A stretch of 12,469 nucleotides of DNA from Nitrospira sp. (GTDB lineage: Bacteria > Nitrospirota > Nitrospiria > Nitrospirales > Nitrospiraceae): the NCBI GenBank assembly GCA_015904075.1, contig JABMDH010000095.1, positions 4,012 to 16,480 on the forward strand, given 5' to 3'. A program made the position numbers and the translations under genes. The notes under the pieces are model-generated. The model searched no databases. It had not been told where the DNA came from and saw nothing but the letters and a program-made list of their open reading frames with translations. Shown here one piece after another: positions 1-5,430 of the stretch. Position 1 is the stretch's first letter, and each line of letters opens with the position of its first letter.

Positions 1-351
1 GCCGATCGCCAAGTCTTCGAGCGGCATCGGTACGAGATTCTCGACTTCGAATGGAACGACTTGGGCCAGTTTCGTGGAATCCTTGAAGGGAAAGGAAAGA
101 GTTCTGACAAAGAGATCTTGGCAGGGGATGGCGGTGACGAGCCGGTCTGTCGCATAGAGCCCGTGCTGCCAAAGAAATCCGCGCAACGACTGTACACGCC
201 GGGCCGGTTCCAAATCTTCCGGACGGGCGAAGGGCATTGGATGCTGAAAGTAGTCGATCGATTCGCGCCCGCTCAACCGGCGGCGGAAACGGACGGCTTT
301 CAAGCCGGTCTGGCCGATATCAAGCCCGACGCATTCGGTCACAATAGCCAT
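1..351 (-). CDS. gspL: Type II secretion GspL / PilM-like actin-fold protein, 5' part
   Basis: The ATG at 351 opens a frame that runs off the left edge of the window, giving the first 117 residues. The N-terminus VGLDIGQTGLKAVRF is the phosphate-1 type motif of the actin-like fold shared by GspL and PilM. Later segments RTLSFPFKD, KLAQVVPFEVENLVPMPLEDL match the GspL/PilM pattern in which a conserved proline-rich loop follows the first subdomain. In T2SS, the cytoplasmic domain of GspL binds the GspE ATPase and anchors it to the inner-membrane platform. The gene lies 141 bp downstream of gspN on the same strand, the gap being filled by a dispersed repeat. The membrane and periplasmic parts are outside the window, so a short PilM-type protein with a separate PilN partner cannot be excluded. 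No strong ribosome binding site is visible; TGGACAGACCT precedes the ATG. Confidence 0.82.
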   Translation of the reverse strand, partial: MAIVTECVGLDIGQTGLKAVRFRRRLSGRESIDYFQHPMPFARPEDLEPARRVQSLRGFLWQHGLYATDRLVTAIPCQDLFVRTLSFPFKDSTKLAQVVPFEVENLVPMPLEDLAIG

Positions 352-378
352 AGGTCTGTCCAGCTATTCCTGGTGAAA

Positions 379-463
379 CGCATCTCGTCCTTCGACTCTG
401 CTCAGGACCGTGAGCCTGTCGAACGGTGAAGCGTGAAGCGTATCTCGCATGCAACGAGATACG
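379..463. repeat. Dispersed palindromic repeat, copy 1
   Basis: Positions 379-440 match the reverse complement of 8115-8176 over 62 bases with two mismatches. Inside it, 391-423 forms an imperfect hairpin (TTCGAC and GCTCA paired with TGAGC and GTCGAA around GGACCG). Immediately after, 439-447 and 455-463 form a perfect 9-bp inverted repeat (CGTATCTCG / CGAGATACG, 7-nt loop). It fills most of the gap between gspN and gspL. No T-run follows on either strand, so it does not look like a simple intrinsic terminator. Confidence 0.85.
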
Positions 464-492
464 AACGACGCTATACGAATGCTGCCCCTACT

Positions 493-1380
493 TTACAACG
501 CAATCCGTGCTTGTGCCAATGTCCCCGCTATTTTTACTGTGATCGGGGTTCCCGGGGGAAGGGGGAGTAGGCCCAACGTATTCGCTTTTGACGCGTAGCC
601 TGCGCCGGGGACGATGGTCACAGTTAAGGCTAATCGGCTGTCTTGTATCGGCTGCTGCAGCGTCAGCTTCCCCTCTCCGGTAAACGATCCATCGGGTCCT
701 TCGCCTTGTAGTCCGGTGACTTCGCACAGGCTATCTTTGCAGATCACTTCGGCGGAGGCCTGGTTGAAGGCGAGCGACAGCGTGCGCCCGTTTCCAACGG
801 GAATGTGGTCGATGGTCAAATCCGTTGCCTCAGCGTTCCAGGTTCCTTCCCCCTTGACCGTGCCGTCTGCGGCCTGGGCTTGTTCGACTCGATGGGAGAA
901 ATGGCCGTTCAGCATGCCGTGGCCGACATAGGGGCGAACAATCTTTGAGAGATCAATTTGTTGGAACCGCCCTGTTATGGAGACCGGCTCTGCCAGGGAA
1001 AACGCCGAGGTGGTGAAGGTCCCTTTGGCGAGCCCTCCCCCGGGCGAGCCTTCCCCCAGGTGGATGATGACATCTAGTCCGAGCCCGCCGCTGAGTGCGT
1101 GCAGAATGCCGACATCGGCCTGCAGAGAGGTGAGTTGAATCGGTGTCCAGTCCGGTTTGGCCAATGTGACATTCCGCCACTCAATCCCAAGCGGCAGTCC
1201 GACCCTCCAATGTCCAACCCGGATGTCCATCCCGGTCGCGCGAGTCAGTTCTGCCACGATCCTTTTGTGCAGCGCGTCGTACGGGAAGGTCGCTGCCAGA
1301 CAAAGGATCAGCAGACAGATCACGCCTCCGACCCAGGCCACGGTCTCCCGCCAGTCTCCCGGCCATTTGATCGTCATCAT
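493..1380 (-). CDS. gspN: Type II secretion system protein GspN
   Basis: The 295-residue protein has one N-terminal membrane segment (about residues 13-31, VAWVGGVICLLILCLAA) followed by a periplasmic region rich in beta-type repeats. The segment just after the anchor (MDIRVGHWRVGLPLGIEWRNV) fits the GspN N-terminal domain of Deltaproteobacteria/Nitrospirota-type T2SS. GspN is an accessory inner-membrane protein of unclear role, distantly AsmA-like. I chose the ATG at 1380 because it overlaps the TGA stop of gspJ as ATGA, the classic sign of translational coupling; a second ATG follows directly. The frame is open further upstream, but that part overlaps gspJ. Placing gspN directly after gspJ, ahead of gspL, differs from the usual J-K-L-M-N order. 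Assignment rests on fold-like features and context more than on a strict motif. Confidence 0.78.
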   Translation of the reverse strand: MMTIKWPGDWRETVAWVGGVICLLILCLAATFPYDALHKRIVAELTRATGMDIRVGHWRVGLPLGIEWRNVTLAKPDWTPIQLTSLQADVGILHALSGGLGLDVIIHLGEGSPGGGLAKGTFTTSAFSLAEPVSITGRFQQIDLSKIVRPYVGHGMLNGHFSHRVEQAQAADGTVKGEGTWNAEATDLTIDHIPVGNGRTLSLAFNQASAEVICKDSLCEVTGLQGEGPDGSFTGEGKLTLQQPIQDSRLALTVTIVPGAGYASKANTLGLLPLPPGTPITVKIAGTLAQARIAL

Positions 1381-2066
1381 GATGCTCCGATGGAGATCCA
1401 TTCCCGTATGGTCCAAGGATCGGCGTTGGGCGTCTGGAACGTCACTTCCAGGAGCAGCGCCTTCGGCATTTTCTCGCTGGTCCGCCACTCGTCGGTCCAG
1501 ATCCGGCTTTGTCCGTCGTAATACCGTACGTTAAATCCCCTCACACGATCGGCCAATTCCACCTGATCGAGTGCCTCATCGGTGAGGCTGTAACGATTGC
1601 GCCGTACGAATCGGATCAACCGATCACGTTCGCGGGTGTAGACCACTCGTACGGTCTCACTTTCTTTGACGGCCGTGTTTCCCATGCCGTCGCTCATGGC
1701 GAGAAAGGCCAGGGTATCGGCGGGCTGTCCGTCCTGTGTGCCGTTCATCCCTATCCAGGGAAATGTCTTGTCGTATTGGCTGAGCGATAGCTCCTCAGCC
1801 ATGACGCGGAGGACTCTTCTGACGGTTTGTTCCCGTTCCGCCCGTTCGCGCCCGGCATCCATCGCCTGAGTTGTCGTGACGAGCGACCCAAAGACCATTG
1901 CCCCGATGACGGCCAGCAGCGCAATGGCGACCAGCACCTCAACCAGCGTGAATCCGGATTGATTGCTGGAGGGAGGTGTAATCTCGATGCGAGCAGGTCG
2001 ACATTCATAGCGTTCGTGAGTTGCCGGTGGTTGAACATGATCACGCAGGACGCTCAAAACGTTCAT
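1377..2066 (-). CDS. gspJ: Type II secretion minor pseudopilin GspJ
   Basis: This is a 229-residue prepilin-type protein. The class III signal is clear: SG followed by FTLVEVLVAIALLAVIGAM, with the conserved Glu at +5 of the mature protein and a hydrophobic N-terminal helix. The body (RRVLRVMAEELSLSQYD, later LAFLAMSDGMGN and RVVYTRERDRLIRFVRR) fits GspJ, which caps the pseudopilus with GspI and GspK. The start is uncertain. The only ATG close to the signal is at 2066 and lies inside dispersed element A, so the first seven or so codons come from the repeat and the leader is 38 residues, longer than usual. A TTG at 2057 is the other candidate. The gene overlaps gspN by 4 bp at its 3' end. Confidence 0.88.
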   Translation of the reverse strand: MNVLSVLRDHVQPPATHERYECRPARIEITPPSSNQSGFTLVEVLVAIALLAVIGAMVFGSLVTTTQAMDAGRERAEREQTVRRVLRVMAEELSLSQYDKTFPWIGMNGTQDGQPADTLAFLAMSDGMGNTAVKESETVRVVYTRERDRLIRFVRRNRYSLTDEALDQVELADRVRGFNVRYYDGQSRIWTDEWRTSEKMPKALLLEVTFQTPNADPWTIREWISIGAS

Positions 2067-2202
2067 CCTGCAAGGCCGCAGCGAGTAAAGGGCCGGGGCG
2101 TACCCTCTGAGGTACGTTGAGGATCTGAACGATGCGACCTGCCTGCGCGAAGCGCTTCGGCGAAGGCAGGGAACGCCGCAGGGGGACGTTTTCGGCATCC
2201 TG
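2046..2202. repeat. MITE-like dispersed element A
   Basis: The ends are imperfect inverted repeats: CAGGACGCTCAAAACG (2046-2061) against CGTTTTCGGCATCCTG (2187-2202). It shares blocks in the same order with element B at 2759-2990: the 15-mer CAAGGCCGCAGCGAG at 2071-2085, ACGTTGAG, a block ending CGATGCGA, GAAC, and the right end. An internal 6-bp hairpin lies at 2099-2104/2111-2116. The right end abuts the gspI stop codon (TAG at 2203-2205), and the left end encodes the probable start of gspJ. It contains a nested 33-bp palindrome at 2138-2170. No transposase is encoded. Confidence 0.8.
2138..2170. repeat. 33-bp palindrome nested in element A
   Basis: The arms CCTGCC...GGCAGG close a near-perfect hairpin centred on AAGCGCTT, with one unpaired base. 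Aligning elements A and B shows the block CGATGCGA followed directly by GAAC in B (2951-2962). In A exactly these 33 bases lie between the same two blocks. It is therefore a separate insertion, or a clean loss in B. No target duplication is obvious. Confidence 0.75.
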
Positions 2203-2637
2203 CTATGAGTTGAGGCCGGAGATAACATATGTGCTCACCTCTACGGTTTCGATGAACGCGCCTCTCGGCCAGGAGACCTGGATGCGAACTTCCCGAATTA
2301 ATTCGAGGGGAGTCGGCGCAATTGTGCGCTTCCAGCGATACCCGGTGCCTCGATCGGCGGGCTTGGCCGGTGGTTGGGCTCCGAGCGGCATATTGGAGAA
2401 ATCTCCGGCGGCTTCTCCGATCGGATAGACGCCTGCCAGTTCCGTCTCGATCAGCTTTTCTTGCGCCAGTAAGGTTGCGGCGGTCAGGTCGCCGGCTCTC
2501 GCATGCAGATCGAGATCAAAATTTCTGAGGCCAAGAAGGACGGGGAGAGCAATGGCCAGCAAGGCAATCGCCAGCAGGACTTCGAGCAGCGTGAATCCGC
2601 TCGCGTCGGCCGTCGTACGCTGGACCGGTCTCCTCAT
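2203..2637 (-). CDS. gspI: Type II secretion minor pseudopilin GspI
   Basis: This 144-residue prepilin-type protein has a short leader ending ASG, then FTLLEVLLAIALLAIALPVL with Glu at +5. After the helix, AATLLAQEKLIETELAG and the C-terminal LIREVRIQVSWPRG fit GspI, the first minor pseudopilin of the tip complex with GspJ and GspK. I chose the ATG at 2637, giving a 14-residue leader; the frame stays open to an ATG at 2718, but that would add a 27-residue extension from an AT-rich stretch and has no ribosome binding site. The upstream sequence GAGTGTGGAT is only a weak site. The stop codon TAG at 2203-2205 sits directly against the end of element A. The gene is 353 bp from gspH, an unusually large gap inside a T2SS cluster, filled by element B and an AT-rich stretch. 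Confidence 0.88.
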   Translation of the reverse strand: MRRPVQRTTADASGFTLLEVLLAIALLAIALPVLLGLRNFDLDLHARAGDLTAATLLAQEKLIETELAGVYPIGEAAGDFSNMPLGAQPPAKPADRGTGYRWKRTIAPTPLELIREVRIQVSWPRGAFIETVEVSTYVISGLNS

Positions 2638-2689
2638 ATCCACACTCAGTGTCTTTTGAATTTGGCTCTTCACGGCGATTAGTAGGCTT

Positions 2690-2758
2690 CTTGAAACATA
2701 ATCATACGCACGAAACATCAGTTACATAATATTGATATTATTAAATACTTATTCTGAT
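2690..2758. other. AT-rich stretch with palindrome upstream of gspI
   Basis: This short stretch is markedly AT-rich against its surroundings. It holds a perfect 7-bp inverted repeat (ATAATAT at 2726-2732, ATATTAT at 2735-2741, two-base spacer). On the minus strand, TTTAAT (2740-2745) lies 19 bases after TTGAGC (2765-2770), the latter inside the end of element B. This could be a weak promoter for gspI, but the spacing is long and the assignment is speculative. Confidence 0.35.
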
Positions 2759-2990
2759 CATGATGCTCAAAAATGCCTCTGTTTTCACCCGCCCGCCCCG
2801 GTACGCCGAGACGTCCCGTTCCACGGGCAAGGCCGCAGCGAGCGAAGAGGCGAGGAGGTACACACCACGCTTCGCTTGAACCGCTCGCTTCAATCAGATG
2901 CGAGCGGATAGGTTGTGCCTCCTCTGGACTCATAACGTTGAGCCTCTGAGCGATGCGAGAACACAGCTGGCGGACTTTTTCAGCATCCTG
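2759..2990. repeat. MITE-like dispersed element B
   Basis: The ends are inverted repeats: CATGATGCTCAAAAATGCC (2759-2777) against GGACTTTTTCAGCATCCTG (2972-2990). It shares ordered blocks with element A, including CAAGGCCGCAGCGAG at 2828-2842. Its centre is a long hairpin: GAGGAGGTACACACC (2852-2866) pairs imperfectly with GGTTGTGCCTCCTC (2911-2924), and inside that is a perfect 8-bp stem, CCGCTCGC (2881-2888) with GCGAGCGG (2900-2907). It lies between gspH and gspI and abuts the gspH stop codon (TAA at 2991-2993). No transposase is encoded. Confidence 0.8.
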
Positions 2991-3689
2991 TTAGGTTCCG
3001 GCGGGGCGCAGTAGTGTTCTCACCCGGTCCGGAATCAGTTTGTTCCGCAATGGATCAATCCGCTCTTCGCTGGTTCGGATGGCTCCGGTAAGGGAATCGA
3101 CGGTCAGCACAAGCAGATTGTTGCTCCGATCGGTAAGATAAACCGTCACCGGATCGATACGCCCATTGGGGAAAAACGAAAGATCGATTCGGCCGTAGGT
3201 GCGTTTGTCCTGTCTCACGGAAATTTCAGAAAACCGGATCGTCTCGGGAAGCGATCGTGGCGTCGCCCAGGCGGCATCGAGCGGGAGTTTCTCATCCTTG
3301 CCGTCCAACACCCTGGCCCAATACGTGCCCTGATCGAGATCCAGGTACAGCTTCACAGGCTTTTGGCCGGTTGAGGCCAATCCTTGGAGTGTACGCAACG
3401 TCCCGATGAACTTGCGTCCGGTGGAGCTTAAGTCTTCACCGATGACGACACGCGGGACTACGATGGCGAGGACACCGCCCAGAAGAAACAGCACGATCAG
3501 CATCTCGATCAAGGTGAAGCCCCGTGAAGACAGTGAGGGGGAAGGGGTGAGGGGTAAGGGGCAAGAGGCAAGAGGCGAGGGGCAAGGGGCGAAAGACGTG
3601 AAAGGTGAAACGTGAGGTGTCAGACGTGAGGAGACGTCAGGCGTACGAACTACATGACGAGTGATGGATGACGGATGACGCATGCCCAT
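2991..3689 (-). CDS. gspH: Type II secretion minor pseudopilin GspH, with unusually long leader
   Basis: From the ATG at 3689 the protein has 232 residues; a second ATG at 3683 is equally possible. The prepilin signal is RG followed by FTLIEMLIVLFLLGGVLAIVVPR with Glu at +5. The mature part (GRKFIGTLRTLQGLA, VKLYLDLDQGTYWA, IDLSFFPNGRIDPVTVYL) fits GspH, whose globular domain is a beta-sandwich following the helix; FFPNG is a common GspH turn. The leader is about 57 residues, rich in Pro, Ser and Thr, and is encoded by a low-complexity purine/pyrimidine-biased stretch that resembles intergenic repeat DNA. No in-frame start lies closer to the signal. The ATG is 7 bases after the gspG stop, so translation may be coupled. 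The stop TAA abuts element B. Confidence 0.85.
   Translation of the reverse strand: MGMRHPSSITRHVVRTPDVSSRLTPHVSPFTSFAPCPSPLASCPLPLTPSPSLSSRGFTLIEMLIVLFLLGGVLAIVVPRVVIGEDLSSTGRKFIGTLRTLQGLASTGQKPVKLYLDLDQGTYWARVLDGKDEKLPLDAAWATPRSLPETIRFSEISVRQDKRTYGRIDLSFFPNGRIDPVTVYLTDRSNNLLVLTVDSLTGAIRTSEERIDPLRNKLIPDRVRTLLRPAGT
3534..3645. repeat. Low-complexity G-rich repeat tract
   Basis: The plus strand shows strings built from GGGG, AAGGGG, GTGAGGGG and CAAGAGGC units, then GACGTGA-type units. A matching stretch, CCTCACCCCTTACCCCTCACC, in opposite orientation, lies at about 11795-11816 before the malic enzyme, and GTAAGGGGTAAG occurs near 11615. It overlaps the leader-coding part of gspH. Confidence 0.65.
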
Positions 3690-3696
3690 TGACGTT

Positions 3697-4167
3697 TTAT
3701 TCTTTCTCCAGATTCCAGTTGGTGATATCGGCATTGATTCCTTCGCCGCCGACTTCGCCATCGGTGCCCAAGCAGGTGATTTCATAATCTCCCTTCTTGC
3801 CGGGGCTGAGATACTTATAGGTATTGCCCCAGGGATCTTCAGGGAGATTCGGCAGATACCCGCCGATTTTCCATTTCTTGGGAATCACACCGACGGACGG
3901 TTTTTCGATCAGCGCTTTGAGTCCCTGTTCCGTCGAGGGATAGACCCCGTTGTCCAGCTTGTAAAGCTGCAGCGCGCCCTCGATATTCCGGATCTGCACC
4001 TTGGCCGCCGTGCGTTTGGCATCGTCTGTCCGGCCCATAATACGGGGGACGACCAATGCGGCCAGAATGGCCAGAATGGCCACGACGACCATGATTTCTA
4101 TGAAGGTAAAGCCGCGCTCGTTCGTGCTCCGGTGAATCCGTCTCGTTCCTCGTGTCATGTGTTGCAC
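3697..4167 (-). CDS. gspG: Type II secretion major pseudopilin GspG
   Basis: This 156-residue protein is the major subunit of the T2SS pseudopilus. The prepilin signal is ERG followed by FTFIEIMVVVAILAILAALV with Glu at +5. The mature body shows the GspG hallmarks: KVQIRNIEGALQLYKLDNG, YPSTEQGLKALIEKP, GYLPNLPEDPWGNTYKYL, and the C-terminal calcium-site region GTDGEVGGEGINADITNW. I chose the GTG at 4167 because AAGGAGG (4173-4179) lies five bases upstream; the ATG at 4158, three codons later, would leave a 14-base spacing. The gene starts 22 bases after gspF. Length is typical for the family. Recognition is secure; only the exact start is open. Confidence 0.95.
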   Translation of the reverse strand: MQHMTRGTRRIHRSTNERGFTFIEIMVVVAILAILAALVVPRIMGRTDDAKRTAAKVQIRNIEGALQLYKLDNGVYPSTEQGLKALIEKPSVGVIPKKWKIGGYLPNLPEDPWGNTYKYLSPGKKGDYEITCLGTDGEVGGEGINADITNWNLEKE

Positions 4168-4172
4168 AAGAC

Positions 4173-4179
4173 CCTCCTT
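4173..4179 (-). promoter_or_regulatory. Strong ribosome binding site of gspG
   Basis: AAGGAGG on the minus strand lies five bases before the GTG at 4167. It is the best ribosome binding site in the T2SS cluster, which fits the need for GspG in large excess over the other subunits. It decides the GTG start over the ATG at 4158. Confidence 0.75.
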
Positions 4180-4189
4180 GCTGACGTGC

Positions 4190-5428
4190 TTACCGCACCA
4201 TTTGGCCCATTTCAAAGATGGGCAAGAGAATGGCCACGACAATAAAAAAGACGATGAGACCCATGGCAAGAATCATGACGGGCTCCAGAAGCGAGGTCAA
4301 CCGGGTAATGACCCGGTCTACTTCCCCGTCATAAATCTGGCTGACCCGGCGCAGCATTTCTTCCATGTCCCCGCTTCGTTCGCCCACGGCGATCATATGG
4401 GTGACCAGTGCGGGGAATTCGCCGCTCCGTTTCAATGGATCGGCGATGGTTTCACCTTCGCGAATGTTTTGCCTGGCCCCTTCGACCGTTTCCTCAAGCA
4501 CCCGATTGTTCATGACGCGCTTGGAGACATCCAAGGCATCCAGGAGTTGGACCCCACTGGCTAACATCGTGGCCAGTGTGCCGGCCAACCGTGAGATCGA
4601 TACCATGCGGGCCACGTCCCCGATCAACGGCAGGCGAAGTGTCACGCGATCCGCAAGCATCCGGCCTTTTTCTGTATGGACGAACCGGCGAATGAAGAAT
4701 ATGCCGGCGACGGTCACGCCGACGAGCAACAGCCAGTAGTCCGCAAAGAACCGGCTGATCGACATCAAGACGACGGTCGGCCAGGGCAATGCCTGCCGCA
4801 TGCTGGTGAAGACCGCCGTAATTTTCGGCACGACGAAGGCCATCAGAAAGAACAGGACTGCGACGCCGACGAAGAGCATGAGAGCCGGATAGATCGTGGC
4901 GTTGGTTACTTTGGCTTTGAGCGCCAGTTGTTTTTCCAGGAATTCCGCCAGCCGGAAGAGAATTTGATCCAAGGCGCCGCTGGCCTCTCCGGCCCGCACC
5001 ATATGCACATAGATCGGAGAAAAGTCTTTGCCGTAGGTTTCCAAGACGACGCTTAACGCCTTGCCGCCTCGGACTTCTTCGCGAATCTCGGCAAGAAGCG
5101 CTTTGGTGGGTTTCTTTTCGGCCTGCTCAACCAGGACGCCGAGCGCCTCGACCAACGGAAGCCCGGCGACTAAGAGCGTGGCAAACTGTCTGGTCAGCAG
5201 CGCAAGGTCGTGCGCGCTGAGTGTTGCAGCACGACCGGTTCTGTGGATGGTGCGGGCCCGGCCCCCTTCGTGCTGCCGCGCCGAGGGTTGCCTCTGCTCC
5301 ACGACGTCGGTCGGAAAGACGCCGTCTTTCCGGAGCTTCAGACGCGCGACTTTGACGTTTTCCGCGTCCACGATTCCGGCTGCAGACCCGCCGTCGTTCC
5401 GGTAGCCGCGGTATTGATAGACAGGCAT
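4190..5428 (-). CDS. gspF: Type II secretion inner-membrane platform protein GspF
   Basis: This 412-residue polytopic protein is the core of the inner-membrane assembly platform and contacts the GspE ATPase. It has two T2SSF domains (about residues 76-199 and 278-400). Each contains the family pattern: LTRQFATLLVAGLPLVEAL ... GEASGALD in the first, and SRLAGTLATMLASGVQLLDAL ... GERSGDMEEML in the second. Membrane segments lie near 180-204, 230-247 and 380-404. The N-terminal MPVYQYRGYRNDG is the usual GspF start. The ATG at 5428 is two bases after the gspE stop, so the two genes are almost certainly co-translated. Length is typical, and no residue appears to be missing. Confidence 0.96.
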   Translation of the reverse strand: MPVYQYRGYRNDGGSAAGIVDAENVKVARLKLRKDGVFPTDVVEQRQPSARQHEGGRARTIHRTGRAATLSAHDLALLTRQFATLLVAGLPLVEALGVLVEQAEKKPTKALLAEIREEVRGGKALSVVLETYGKDFSPIYVHMVRAGEASGALDQILFRLAEFLEKQLALKAKVTNATIYPALMLFVGVAVLFFLMAFVVPKITAVFTSMRQALPWPTVVLMSISRFFADYWLLLVGVTVAGIFFIRRFVHTEKGRMLADRVTLRLPLIGDVARMVSISRLAGTLATMLASGVQLLDALDVSKRVMNNRVLEETVEGARQNIREGETIADPLKRSGEFPALVTHMIAVGERSGDMEEMLRRVSQIYDGEVDRVITRLTSLLEPVMILAMGLIVFFIVVAILLPIFEMGQMVR

Positions 5429-5430
5429 CG

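Noticed and set aside
61..429. 122-codon plus-strand frame at the left edge
   Set aside because: The opposite strand encodes a clear GspL/PilM N-terminus, and the 3' end of this frame is translated repeat.
439..463. Perfect 9-bp hairpin as a rho-independent terminator
   Set aside because: There is no T-run on either side and the stem belongs to a dispersed repeat between two genes of the same cluster.
2718..2933. 71-codon minus-strand frame between gspI and gspH
   Set aside because: It lies almost wholly inside the hairpin-rich element B and the AT-rich stretch, with no family resemblance; it is repeat DNA read as protein.
3534..3645. CRISPR-like array or tandem repeat
   Set aside because: The units are short, irregular and lack constant repeats with unique spacers; it is low-complexity sequence.
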